A stretch of DNA of 55,393 bases from Lewinellaceae bacterium (GCA_947459655.1 CANHEE010000003.1:1-55393), one strand, 5' to 3'; positions 9,302 through 17,929 are shown, numbered from the stretch's first letter. Numbers and translations are program-made. Notes: generated from the letters alone by a model not told the origin.

Positions 9302-11403
9302 CTACCCTCTTTAAGGGACTGCACTGCCGAGATAGCTGCTTTTGAAGTGTTGATGAGTTCATCAAAGGGAATTATGGCATCGCCGCCCTTCTTCAGGCTA
9401 TTGACAAAACGGCTGAACTGTTCGAGGTGGCCTTTGTCCTGTGCACCACTTTTACCTGATTTTGAAAAACCATAATAAGTAGATTTTCTGAAATTATCGA
9501 CAACGATTGTTCGCTGCTGCGAATAAATTTCAATCCGCTCTTTGGAATACGCCTTGCTTCCATTGGAAAAATAGTTGATCACTCCTGTTGACCCATTCTT
9601 GTATTTCAGCAGAATGGAGGCATTATCTGTACCTGCTTCGGGATTGGTTCCCATGGCGTTCATCACTACACTACTTACGCTGCTGCCGGTCAGAAAAGAG
9701 ATTAGATCTATCAGATGGCAAGCCTCTCCAATAACGCGGCCGCCTCCAATTTTTATATCTTGTACCCATGAATTTGGTGGTATAAAACCCGCATTCATGG
9801 TTGCGATGATATTTATTGGAGCATCTCCGACTCCAATCTGAAGTTTTGCATCAGTAATAAAAGGCGAAAAGCGCCGGTTGAAGCCCACTGTTAGTGTCTT
9901 TTTCTGCTCAGTATACACCTTTTCTATTGCCACCAGATCATCCATTGTAAGCGCAAGCGGTTTTTCCACGAAAACATGTTTTCCACTTTTCAATGCTTCA
10001 ATACACATTTCAGCATGGGTATTGTGCCTGGTTGTAATCAGAACAGCATCAACTTCAGGGTCATTGAGGATATCCCTGTAGTTGGTAGTGGCATGGCCGA
10101 TACCATATTTTTTTGCGAGGGTTTTGGCCGATAGTCCGGATGCACTGGAAATATATTTTACCTCTGCCCGCAGTTTCTTCAATGCCGGTAAAACCGTTGC
10201 ATTGGTGAAGTTTCCGGCACCAATAATGCCTAAGACACCCTTTTGTGCACTAAATTTTCTGTTGCTGACCGGAACCGATGTGGCAGACAAGTCTACCGCG
10301 CCACTGTATTTAAGTAGCGAAGCAATGGCTCCCGAGCCCTTCATATTGCCATAAATCTGGTTGTAATCCTGGAGTTCGACAATTTCTGTAATGAGCGGCT
10401 GTACGTTTAGTCTTTTTGTGGCGATGGCCTGCAAAATGGCTTCAAAATTCCGTTTTTCTGTCCACCGAACAAAAGGTAACGGATAATCCCAGCCATTTTG
10501 TTCGTAGTTGCTGTCATATCTGCCCGGTCCGTAGCTGCAGGAGACCTGAAAAGTCAGTTCCTTTTCGTAAAATTCGCTTCTTTTCAACTCAAGTCCGGTT
10601 ACTCCCACAAGCACAATCCTACCGCGTTTGCGGCACATCCTCGCCGCCTGCGATACAATTTCGTTGCCCTGTGCGGAGGCTGCAATAATTACACCGTCCA
10701 CTCCTACTCCGCCACTTAGAGCATTTGCTAACCCCACAGGATCTGCGCCATTTGAAATATTGTAGGCCTTTATTCCCTTTGTATTTGCGAGGTCAACCTT
10801 TTTCTGGTCAACGTCAAAACCAATTACTTCGCAACCGTTGGCAACCAATAATTCGGCGGTAATCAATCCTATCAGGCCGAGACCCTGCACGACTATCCTT
10901 TCGCCGAAGGTGGGATTGAGCAGGCGTATACCCTGAAGACCTATTGATGCAATAACGGTAAAACATGCTTCGTCATATGAAACGCCCTCCGGAATACTTG
11001 CGACCAGGTTTTTCGGTACGCAGACCACCTCTGCATGTTGTCCGTTGGATACTACCCTATCGCCTACTTTGAAATCTTCAACACCTTCTCCTACGGCAAT
11101 CACCTCCCCGGCATTGCAGTAGCCTAGGGGAAGCGGCTCACCCAGTTTTCTGAAAACAGCCTCCAGTGTAGGCAGAAGACCGTCGGATTGTATCTTTTCA
11201 AACACCTGTTTCACCTTTTCGGGCTGCTGTCTGACCTTATGAAAAAGGTTGGCCTTACCAAATTCAACCAGCATTTTTTCCGTTCCAAGTGATACCAGGG
11301 AGCGGTGGGTTTTTATAAGTACCATCCCCTTCTGCACCAGAGGGACCGGAATGTCTTCCAGAATGGTTTCGCCTGTTTGAAGGTTTTGTATAAGCTGCAT
11401 CAT
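9286..11403 (-). CDS. Bi-domain oxidoreductase: MDR dehydrogenase fused to Gfo/Idh/MocA
   Basis: A 705-residue fusion. Residues 1-370 are a medium-chain dehydrogenase/reductase with the cofactor motif VQGLGLIGLITAEL and the region GYCNAGEVIAVGEGV. A classic catalytic zinc-ligand set is not obvious. Residues 390-705 are a Gfo/Idh/MocA oxidoreductase with GVLGIIGAGNFTNATVLPAL, the conserved HVFVEKPLALT and GFNRRFSP. Each half binds NAD(P). These fusions occur in polysaccharide loci beside heparinase-like genes, and that pairing is seen here (16-nt overlap). The substrate is unknown; oxidation and reduction of a sugar or uronate is inferred. A second ATG lies one codon after the first. Confidence 0.88.
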   Translation of the reverse strand: MMQLIQNLQTGETILEDIPVPLVQKGMVLIKTHRSLVSLGTEKMLVEFGKANLFHKVRQQPEKVKQVFEKIQSDGLLPTLEAVFRKLGEPLPLGYCNAGEVIAVGEGVEDFKVGDRVVSNGQHAEVVCVPKNLVASIPEGVSYDEACFTVIASIGLQGIRLLNPTFGERIVVQGLGLIGLITAELLVANGCEVIGFDVDQKKVDLANTKGIKAYNISNGADPVGLANALSGGVGVDGVIIAASAQGNEIVSQAARMCRKRGRIVLVGVTGLELKRSEFYEKELTFQVSCSYGPGRYDSNYEQNGWDYPLPFVRWTEKRNFEAILQAIATKRLNVQPLITEIVELQDYNQIYGNMKGSGAIASLLKYSGAVDLSATSVPVSNRKFSAQKGVLGIIGAGNFTNATVLPALKKLRAEVKYISSASGLSAKTLAKKYGIGHATTNYRDILNDPEVDAVLITTRHNTHAEMCIEALKSGKHVFVEKPLALTMDDLVAIEKVYTEQKKTLTVGFNRRFSPFITDAKLQIGVGDAPINIIATMNAGFIPPNSWVQDIKIGGGRVIGEACHLIDLISFLTGSSVSSVVMNAMGTNPEAGTDNASILLKYKNGSTGVINYFSNGSKAYSKERIEIYSQQRTIVVDNFRKSTYYGFSKSGKSGAQDKGHLEQFSRFVNSLKKGGDAIIPFDELINTSKAAISAVQSLKEGRWIEL

Positions 11404-11413
11404 GGGAGGTTGG

Positions 11414-11469
11414 TCGATTAGTTGTTCAGTTGACTAGTCTGTAAGTATGTATATTGTTTAGTTGTTTAG
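11414..11469 (+). repeat. Octanucleotide-periodic array, left arm beside the four-helix-bundle gene
   Basis: Read on the plus strand, this stretch falls into 8-nt units: tcgattag, ttgttcag, ttgactag, tctgtaag, tatgtata, ttgtttag, ttgtttag. The consensus is WTGTTYAG with degraded middle units. The array runs toward the small gene at 11509-11865. A related array in the opposite orientation lies on its other side (11897-11928). Confidence 0.6.
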
Positions 11470-11508
11470 CTGCCTATTCGTTTATCGAAGTTACCAGCTC
11501 ATGTGAAA

Positions 11509-11865
11509 TCACTGGATGCTTTTTCTTAATGAATTTATTTTGTTGGAAATCACAAAGATTTGTGTTTTTACTTTTTCTTTTTGAATCTCTGAATTGTAGT
11601 TAAGGTCTGATGCGATGTCGAGACAAGCTATTACCTCCATCAAACTTCCATATGCAATCTCACAAAATCTAATTTTTTCTTTAGAGGAAAACCTACTGCA
11701 ACCCTCTGCCAGATTCAAACAAACGGAAACTGCTGCTCTTCTGATTTGGTTGGTTAATCCGAATTTCTCGTCATTAGGGAAAGGACCAGATAATTTATAG
11801 ACAATTGAAGTCAAATTTCTGGAATCTTTGTAAACATCCAATTTTTCAAATGAGTACTGGTACAT
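11509..11865 (-). CDS. Four-helix-bundle protein (S23/IVS-type family)
   Basis: A 118-residue protein of the four-helix-bundle family first described from 23S rRNA intervening sequences and related to the Avd accessory proteins of diversity-generating retroelements. Recognisable blocks are FEKLDVYKDSRNLTSIVYKL at the start, LTNQIRRAAVSVCLNLAEG, then GSLMEVIACLDIA. No rRNA or reverse transcriptase is nearby. It sits between the epimerase and oxidoreductase genes, flanked by inward-facing octanucleotide repeats, which suggests it arrived as a small insertion. Members form pentamers and may bind nucleic acid; no role in glycan synthesis is known. Confidence 0.85.
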   Translation of the reverse strand: MYQYSFEKLDVYKDSRNLTSIVYKLSGPFPNDEKFGLTNQIRRAAVSVCLNLAEGCSRFSSKEKIRFCEIAYGSLMEVIACLDIASDLNYNSEIQKEKVKTQIFVISNKINSLRKSIQ

Positions 11866-11896
11866 GGCTTTTGTTTTTCATGAAATTTATCTTGGT

Positions 11897-11928
11897 ATAA
11901 ACATCTAAACATCTGAACATCTGAACAT
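11897..11928 (-). repeat. Octanucleotide tandem array, right arm
   Basis: On the minus strand this reads ATGTTCAG, ATGTTCAG, ATGTTTAG, ATGTTTA: four 8-nt units. They overlap the last codons and the TAG stop of the epimerase gene (ending at 11905), so the terminal residues MFRCSDV are encoded by repeat. The unit resembles the left-arm unit, and both arrays point toward the four-helix-bundle gene. Confidence 0.65.
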
Positions 11929-13008
11929 TTGGCCCAATTGACCAACTATCCTCCCCGCCGTCTGCCCATCCCACATCTCAGGAATGCTGCCTTTTTTCCA
12001 GTTGCCATCGAACAACTTTTTAAGTGCCGGCGCGATGGCAGCCGGATCGGTACCGATGAGCTCGTTGGTACCGATTGTGACCGTTTCCGGTCTCTCTGTA
12101 TTGTCTCGTAGGGTAATGCAGGGTACAGACATCACAGTCGTTTCTTCGGTGATGCCACCACTGTCAGTGATTACACATTTTGCCCGCTCAACCAGGTAAT
12201 TGAACTCGAGGTAGGACATGGGTGCCACGGTATGCAGGTTTGGTGCGCTGATTCCCAGTTCTGCAAATATTTTCGCTGTGCGCGGATGAACTGGAAAAAC
12301 AATCGGCAATCCACTAGTATTATTCGTTATTTGAGCAATTAATTCTCGCAACTTTTCCGCCTGATCAACATTAGCCGGACGGTGTAGGGTCATAACAAAA
12401 TAATGTTTTTCCTGCAGGTTCAGTTCATCCCAGATGGCCGGTCGCACGAAGCGGTGTTTATTTTTCAGAAGGGTATCAATCATGGTATTGCCGACAAAGA
12501 AAATCCGGTCTTCCGATACGCCTGTCTTTTCAAGATTTTTTCCTGCCTCCGGAGTAGTAGTGAAAAAATAGTCTGTTATGCAATCGGTCACCAGTCTGTT
12601 AATTTCCTCCGGCATACTGAGGTCATTCGATCGAATTCCGGCTTCGACATGGGCAACTTTGATGTGCATTTTTTTGGCCACAATTGCACACGCCATGGTT
12701 GAGGTCACATCTCCAACAACCAGACAAAGATCCGATGGTTTTTCCATCAGCACCTTTTCGTATCCAATCATGATGGCGGCTGTTTGTTCCGCCTGTGTTC
12801 CACCGCCTGCACCGAGATTTATATCCGGCTCAGGTATTCCCAGCTGCTCAAAAAAATCATCGCTCATGTTTTTGTCATAGTGCTGGCCGGTGTGTATTAG
12901 TCGGTACTGAATGTTTGTCCCTGATTTTCTGGCATCCTCAGTTGCAGCAATAATCGGTGCGATTTTCATGAAGTTCGGGCGGGCTCCCGCAATAATGTCA
13001 AAGAGCAT
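11905..13008 (-). CDS. wbpI: Non-hydrolysing UDP-GlcNAc 2-epimerase family (WbpI/WecB-like)
   Basis: A 367-residue GT-B-fold epimerase. Family motifs include IIAGARPNFMKIAPI at the N-terminus, VVGDVTSTMACAI (Asp), HVEAGIRS (Glu), MPEEINR (Glu), TLHRPANVD (His) and ITDSGGITEE. WecB converts UDP-GlcNAc to UDP-ManNAc. WbpI is the homologue that epimerises UDP-GlcNAc3NAcA to UDP-ManNAc3NAcA. The same operon contains the WbpA, B, D and E steps and the WbpG/HisH2/HisF2 trio, so the WbpI role is favoured, but sequence alone does not exclude WecB activity. The start overlaps the upstream gene by 11 nt. The 3-prime end runs into the octanucleotide array. Confidence 0.85.
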   Translation of the reverse strand: MLFDIIAGARPNFMKIAPIIAATEDARKSGTNIQYRLIHTGQHYDKNMSDDFFEQLGIPEPDINLGAGGGTQAEQTAAIMIGYEKVLMEKPSDLCLVVGDVTSTMACAIVAKKMHIKVAHVEAGIRSNDLSMPEEINRLVTDCITDYFFTTTPEAGKNLEKTGVSEDRIFFVGNTMIDTLLKNKHRFVRPAIWDELNLQEKHYFVMTLHRPANVDQAEKLRELIAQITNNTSGLPIVFPVHPRTAKIFAELGISAPNLHTVAPMSYLEFNYLVERAKCVITDSGGITEETTVMSVPCITLRDNTERPETVTIGTNELIGTDPAAIAPALKKLFDGNWKKGSIPEMWDGQTAGRIVGQLGQMFRCSDV

Positions 13009-13966
13009 ATTTCTGCTTCTTAAATAGTCGGTAAATCAGATAGATTTCAATTAATACAATAAGGAAAACAACAATCGAAAATGTTATGCGAATACTGTTG
13101 AAATAACTTTTGAAACAATCTTTGGGATCAAACATCATATATTTTGGCTGAATACCAAAGGTCAGCAACAACACCTGACGGATTTCTTTCGGAAGAAATG
13201 CCATTTTTTTATTGTAATAGTCCTGCGCAAAAACGTTATTCCCAAGCGTCATAGTGAGCACATCAAACTCTTCCGGATTGAAATAATTTGTTATTTCACT
13301 TGAAATGGCTTTGTGGTAGAAGGCGTGGTTTTCGTTTCCGAAAAACTCCCATTTTACAGGTTTCTTTTCCTGCATGCACCTGTAAATTCCGTTCAAACCT
13401 ATTAATTGTCCAGCCTCATCCCTTGCCATAAGGCAATACTGCGAATCAACCCAAACCCATTTCCCTTCGTTTGGATCAAAGTACTCGGCAAAAGTATGTG
13501 ACTTGTGATGGACTTCGCGGGGAAAGATTCGGTTTACGAGGCACATGGCCAAAAAAACCTGCGAATGGTCAGAACAACATCCATGTCCGTTATCCTCATG
13601 AAGCCATCTGATGTTTTTAATCAGGTCATCGCTGTATAGTCCGCAACCCTCACCCCCGTTTTTTGAATAAGACAGAACAATTTTCTGCACCCGCTTGTAA
13701 AAGGGAACAGTATCTGCAAATTTAAATGCCTCTATCTGGTTCTGACTAAAAAAATCGCTCAGGTACTTTTGTTTGTAGCAGATGAACGGGACACCAGCAG
13801 ACTGCATTTCGTCCGGTTCCAACGAGAAAACTTCGTTGCTTTCTGTAATTTGGGTGAAAAAAGCAAATCTGGTATCGATTTTAAGCTGATCCGGCATCAG
13901 GTAAAAACCAATGAGTATTAATAGATTGAAAAGGAAAAAAATAAGGTATTTACGCATGTGATTCAT
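12998..13966 (-). CDS. Membrane-anchored transglutaminase-like protein
   Basis: A 322-residue protein with one membrane segment near each end (about residues 6-24 and 293-314) and a central domain that would be periplasmic. Within it, Cys130/Cys131 in NGHGCCSDHSQ, His157 in HHKSHTFAEYFD and Asp174 in WVWVDSQY have the spacing and order of the Cys-His-Asp triad of the transglutaminase-like superfamily. Such folds act as cysteine proteases, amidases or acyl-transfer enzymes. It is fused by overlaps into the asparagine-synthetase and epimerase genes (17 and 11 nt), so it belongs to the glycan operon. The substrate is unknown. An ATG three codons downstream (13957) could be the true start. Confidence 0.72.
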   Translation of the reverse strand: MNHMRKYLIFFLFNLLILIGFYLMPDQLKIDTRFAFFTQITESNEVFSLEPDEMQSAGVPFICYKQKYLSDFFSQNQIEAFKFADTVPFYKRVQKIVLSYSKNGGEGCGLYSDDLIKNIRWLHEDNGHGCCSDHSQVFLAMCLVNRIFPREVHHKSHTFAEYFDPNEGKWVWVDSQYCLMARDEAGQLIGLNGIYRCMQEKKPVKWEFFGNENHAFYHKAISSEITNYFNPEEFDVLTMTLGNNVFAQDYYNKKMAFLPKEIRQVLLLTFGIQPKYMMFDPKDCFKSYFNSIRITFSIVVFLIVLIEIYLIYRLFKKQKYAL

Positions 13967-15848
13967 CTGAAAATTGCCTCATCCATGACTCAATGGCCAG
14001 AATACACCAGATTGGATAAGAGGCATCTATTTTACCTTCCTTGTTTTCGGTAATAAGTTTTTTTAGGTTTTCGTGATCAAAAATACCTCGCTTTGCAACG
14101 CTTACTTCAGAAAGGTAAGAATCAATAATTGGAGACAATCCATCCGTGACCCATTCTCTGACCGGTGCGCCAAATCCAGCCTTGGGTCTGTAAATGACTT
14201 CATGTGGAAGGTAGCGTTCCATAACTTTTTTCAACAGGTATTTTGTCGTCTTTCCTTTCATTTTCATGTGGGGCGGAATCTTCGTACTGAATTCCACCAG
14301 TTCCTTGTCTAAAAACGGGACACGCACTTCAACTCCCGCAGCCATACTTAGTTTATCAGTATAATTGAGGTTGTGGTCGCAGAGAAAATACTTCATTTCC
14401 CAGTAAAGCATCTGGTTCAGTTCACTTTTTTCATATGGAATATTATCCAGACTATCGATCAGGTACTGAGCGGGGTCAAATTTTTCAATTTTATTCCTGA
14501 CTGACGCAGCAAACAGATTTATGTTTACTGAAAGCGGTAGCCAACTGAAATATCCCGCCATCCTGTGCAGCTTTGGCTTATCGATGTCCCGGAGCAATTT
14601 TCTTATTCTCCGCACCAGAGGCCGCTTGACATCCAAAGGTTTAGTGGCGGCTTTAGCCAGGTAGGTTGCAAAAGGTGGAATGAATCTGAAATATTTTTCC
14701 AGGTAAAGTGCCTGATGTCTCCTGTAACCTGAAAAAAGGTCATCACCTGCTGTTCCACCCAAAAGCACAATATCTCCATTTTTTCTCGCTTCTCTGCATA
14801 TGTTCAATACATTCAGGGGCGCAGCATCGGCCTGTGGCTCATCCAAATGGTAAATCATTTTATCAAAATCACCAATAATGTCAATGTCTGCTTTAACAAC
14901 ATGAAGTTCAGTATCGAGATGCTTTGCCACGAGCTTTGCATAGTGCAAATCGCTGGAAAAACCATCGCTGCTTTCTCCCTCTCCAGTGTCGATGGTATAG
15001 CAGGATAGTCTTTTTTCCGGCATAATTTTCCTTGCCATCGCGACAATCGCACTGGAATCGAGTCCACCGGAAAGAAAAAAGCCCACAGGTACATCAGAAA
15101 GCAGTTGCCGTTTAACTGCTTTGTAAAGCAAGTGGTCAAGTTCTTCAATGAGATCTTCCTCACTTTTTTCCGAGTAAATTCCGTTGAGCGGAATTTCATA
15201 GTACCGGGAAGTACTCAATTTCTCCGGCGATTTGACGTTTAGGCTGATAAAATGTCCGGGCAGAAGTTTTTTTACCTTTATAAAAGGAGTCTTTTCTCCG
15301 GGAGACCATAAGAAATTGATGTAGTTTACCAGAGCCTCGTAGTCAATGCTGCGCTCTGCTTCGGGTGCTTTCAGGATTGCCTTCATTTCAGAAGCAAATA
15401 GAAAAACACCTTCATTATGGTAGTAATACAATGGTTTGACACCAAACTGATCACGTACGACCAGCAAGTCGCCGCTTATGGTATCGTAAAAAGCAAATGC
15501 GAAGATCCCGTTGAGCATGTCCAGCAATGCTGTTCCGAATTCTACCAGACCATAAAGAACAGTCTCTGTATCGCCGGTTGACCTAAAATGGTATTTGTGC
15601 TCAAATTTTGCCCTTACCTCGCGATGATTGTATATCTCGCCATTGAAAACAATGCAGTAACGACCATCCTCAGTGAACATGGGCTGATGTCCATTGGGAC
15701 TCAGGTCCTGTATCGACAGTCTCCTATGACCAAGCCCGAGATAATCATCCTGATAACTGCCGGAATCATCCGGACCCCGGTGGCTCATTGTGTTTGTTAG
15801 TTCAGCGATGTTCTTTTCGGTGCCTATGGCCCCTACTATTCCGCACAT
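13950..15848 (-). CDS. Asparagine-synthetase-like glutamine amidotransferase (AsnB family), copy 1
   Basis: A 632-residue protein with an N-terminal class II glutaminase domain. Cys2 in MCGIVGAIG becomes the nucleophile, which fixes the start, and FNGEIYNH follows. The C-terminal ATP-pyrophosphatase synthetase domain has GFFLSGGLDSSAIVA near residues 250-264. AsnB makes asparagine, but paralogues inside polysaccharide loci are thought to amidate sugar carboxylates or otherwise modify glycans (WbpS is one named in Pseudomonas O-antigen loci). The overlap with the transglutaminase-like gene and the uronic-acid genes around it support a glycan role here. This is inferred, not shown. Confidence 0.9.
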   Translation of the reverse strand: MCGIVGAIGTEKNIAELTNTMSHRGPDDSGSYQDDYLGLGHRRLSIQDLSPNGHQPMFTEDGRYCIVFNGEIYNHREVRAKFEHKYHFRSTGDTETVLYGLVEFGTALLDMLNGIFAFAFYDTISGDLLVVRDQFGVKPLYYYHNEGVFLFASEMKAILKAPEAERSIDYEALVNYINFLWSPGEKTPFIKVKKLLPGHFISLNVKSPEKLSTSRYYEIPLNGIYSEKSEEDLIEELDHLLYKAVKRQLLSDVPVGFFLSGGLDSSAIVAMARKIMPEKRLSCYTIDTGEGESSDGFSSDLHYAKLVAKHLDTELHVVKADIDIIGDFDKMIYHLDEPQADAAPLNVLNICREARKNGDIVLLGGTAGDDLFSGYRRHQALYLEKYFRFIPPFATYLAKAATKPLDVKRPLVRRIRKLLRDIDKPKLHRMAGYFSWLPLSVNINLFAASVRNKIEKFDPAQYLIDSLDNIPYEKSELNQMLYWEMKYFLCDHNLNYTDKLSMAAGVEVRVPFLDKELVEFSTKIPPHMKMKGKTTKYLLKKVMERYLPHEVIYRPKAGFGAPVREWVTDGLSPIIDSYLSEVSVAKRGIFDHENLKKLITENKEGKIDASYPIWCILAIESWMRQFSDESHA

Positions 15849-15917
15849 ATTAAGCTTTTTGTAATGCTTTGCCTTGGGTCAAGCATCGAAATGGCCTCTA
15901 CCATTCTGCCGATAATT

Positions 15918-17162
15918 TTATTGCTGCTCTATGGGTATGAATTGATTTTCCCCGATAGAGATATTATTTTGGGACTGATTTACAATTTCCTTTTTCGCGA
16001 ATGTTGGTTTCCCGAAAACATTGTTTCTGATGCTCAATCGATCGGATTCTGGTGAGATATAAATGGCCATATTGTCTATAGGATCATTTTCTGTGGCATA
16101 CTGTGTAATGGAATTATTTTCAATCCGTGTATTGATCAGTCTGCCAGTAAAAAAATATGTGCCAATCTGACCAATTTTATTGCCTGAAATGCTGGCATTT
16201 TGTACAGAAGACTGACCACTTGTTCGAAAAAAATGAAGGCAATTGTCTACCACATTCTGGGTGATGTTGATGTTGTACGCTGTTCTTTTTTCATTGGCCA
16301 GACAATCTGTTCCAAAACTTAACCTACAGTTATTCAAAGTGTTGTATGAAATGTTTACACCATCTACATCTTTTGCCATGGCTATGTTTACAGCCGTCCA
16401 GCAATCTGAAAATTGATTATTGAAAATTTTAATGTTGCTCCCGCTCTGTACTTTTACTCCCCTTGAAGCGCATTTATGAAATCGGTTTCCTGTTATTTCC
16501 ACATCATTTATTCTTCCTTGACCCTGAATATGAACACCATCGCCATCATTGGGCCATGATGGTACTCCCTGCGAAAAATTCGTCCCGATATTCTTGAAGG
16601 AACATTTACTGATACTTATTTTTTCAGTGTTTTCTCTTGCTCCAATGATTATACCATCATAGGAATACAGCCCATCTCCAGTCGTGGAAACTCCAATATT
16701 GCTGAATGCGGAATTTTTAAAAGCAACCTGGCTGCAATCACTCAGATGCACTGCTGTCCCGTAACTATTCGTAAACCTGCAATGATCAAGCGTGATTTCC
16801 GAGCTACCATGCATCTCCATCACAAACCAATAGTTGTATTTTTCAAGAGTGCGTTTATCAGTTTGCTCGTCCAACTTCTCTCCGTAGAATTCAATATTTT
16901 GAAGATTTGTTCCGGATATCTGCGAAGCCCTAAAAATTGGGAAAGGACTAGCTTCATCAAACCTAATTTTCGTCCCATGGCCGATAATGGTTGTCCCAGA
17001 TGGGACTGTTATGGTCTGTTTTGGATAGAAATCTCCTCTTTTAAGATGACAAACCCCGTCTTTCCTAATGTTGACAAGGTCTTCAAATTCATCAACCGTA
17101 ACGGTTTTACAGGAAAGTAGAGCAAAGACTGCAAGCAGAAAGGGAAATAAAGCTCTTTTCAA
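15918..17162 (-). CDS. Right-handed beta-helix lipoprotein
   Basis: A 414-residue protein. The signal peptide MKRALFPFLLAVFALLSC ends in the lipobox LLSC, so Cys18 is probably lipidated. The mature part is a series of short repeats rich in N-x-F/I patterns, such as ITGNRFHKCASRGVKV, IKIFNNQFSDC and ISYNTLNNC, typical of pectate-lyase-like right-handed beta-helices. Proteins of this fold include polysaccharide lyases, epimerases and glycan-binding proteins. No catalytic set could be assigned. It overlaps hisF2 by 4 nt (ATGA), so it is co-translated with sugar-modifying genes and probably acts on the exported polymer in the periplasm or at the outer membrane. Confidence 0.8.
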   Translation of the reverse strand: MKRALFPFLLAVFALLSCKTVTVDEFEDLVNIRKDGVCHLKRGDFYPKQTITVPSGTTIIGHGTKIRFDEASPFPIFRASQISGTNLQNIEFYGEKLDEQTDKRTLEKYNYWFVMEMHGSSEITLDHCRFTNSYGTAVHLSDCSQVAFKNSAFSNIGVSTTGDGLYSYDGIIIGARENTEKISISKCSFKNIGTNFSQGVPSWPNDGDGVHIQGQGRINDVEITGNRFHKCASRGVKVQSGSNIKIFNNQFSDCWTAVNIAMAKDVDGVNISYNTLNNCRLSFGTDCLANEKRTAYNINITQNVVDNCLHFFRTSGQSSVQNASISGNKIGQIGTYFFTGRLINTRIENNSITQYATENDPIDNMAIYISPESDRLSIRNNVFGKPTFAKKEIVNQSQNNISIGENQFIPIEQQ

Positions 17163-17929
17163 AAAATTCCTTTTAGCAAGCGAGCTTTTTCCTCGGCTTT
17201 GGGGTAGTTAATAAGTACAGCTTTGTAAACGCCTTTAAAGACAAATAAACTACCAGCAGCAGCACCTATGATGCCAAACCGCTGAATGAGTCGGGCAAGA
17301 TCATCAGCCGAACCGGCACCACCAATGATGGTCAGAGGAATATTTACGGCCTCCCTGATTTTATCCGCAATAGTCATGTCGTAGCCCTTCATTTCGCCAT
17401 CATTATCGATCGAATTAATGACGATTTCACCTGCTCCAAGACTTTCAAACTGTTTTGCCAGTTCAACCGGGGACTTTCCACTGCTCTTTTTTCCGTTGTG
17501 CGTCATGACCTCGTATCCGCCAAATAATTTCTTTTTCACATCCAGCACAACTACGACACTCTGCGCTCCGACAGCTTTAGAAATATCAGATACCAGTTTG
17601 GGATTTTCGATGGCTGCAGCACTAATGGCAACTTTTTCTGCGCCGAGACCAATAATTTTTCGTGCCTGTTCTGCAGTGGTTACGCCACCACCGTAACAAA
17701 ATGGCATCCGGCATTCGACTGCCAGATTTTTAATCATTTCAAAATCCGGCTCCCTTTTTTGCACTGTAGCATCGATATCGATGACCATCAATTCATCAAC
17801 TTCCTTTTCGTTGAAAATTTTAACAGCATTGAGTGGATCACCTACGTATTTGGCATCCTTGAACTTCACCGTTTTGACCAGTCCTTTGTTCTGGACCAGC
17901 AGGCAAGGAATAATTCTGGGTCTGAGCAT
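17159..17929 (-). CDS. hisF2: HisF2-type ammonia-dependent cyclase homologue of sugar amidination
   Basis: A 256-residue TIM barrel of the HisF family. The N-terminus reads RIIPCLLVQNKGLVKTVKF: in true HisF the general-acid/base aspartate follows PCL, and here it is leucine. The later aspartate in VVVLDVKK is kept. Loss of the first Asp, together with the position beside HisH- and WbpG-like genes, marks it as the surface-polysaccharide paralogue (HisF2/WbuZ) that channels ammonia rather than making imidazole glycerol phosphate. It would help convert a C3 acetamido group to acetamidino. Overlaps of 1 nt upstream (TGATG) and 4 nt downstream suggest tight coupling. Confidence 0.9.
   Translation of the reverse strand: MLRPRIIPCLLVQNKGLVKTVKFKDAKYVGDPLNAVKIFNEKEVDELMVIDIDATVQKREPDFEMIKNLAVECRMPFCYGGGVTTAEQARKIIGLGAEKVAISAAAIENPKLVSDISKAVGAQSVVVVLDVKKKLFGGYEVMTHNGKKSSGKSPVELAKQFESLGAGEIVINSIDNDGEMKGYDMTIADKIREAVNIPLTIIGGAGSADDLARLIQRFGIIGAAAGSLFVFKGVYKAVLINYPKAEEKARLLKGIF

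Noticed and set aside
11509-11865. The S23-type gene as evidence of a 23S rRNA intervening sequence or a diversity-generating retroelement
   Set aside because: No rRNA, reverse transcriptase or template/variable repeat pair was found nearby.
11414-11928. The repeats around the four-helix-bundle gene as a CRISPR array
   Set aside because: Units are 8 nt without unique spacers, and no cas gene is present.
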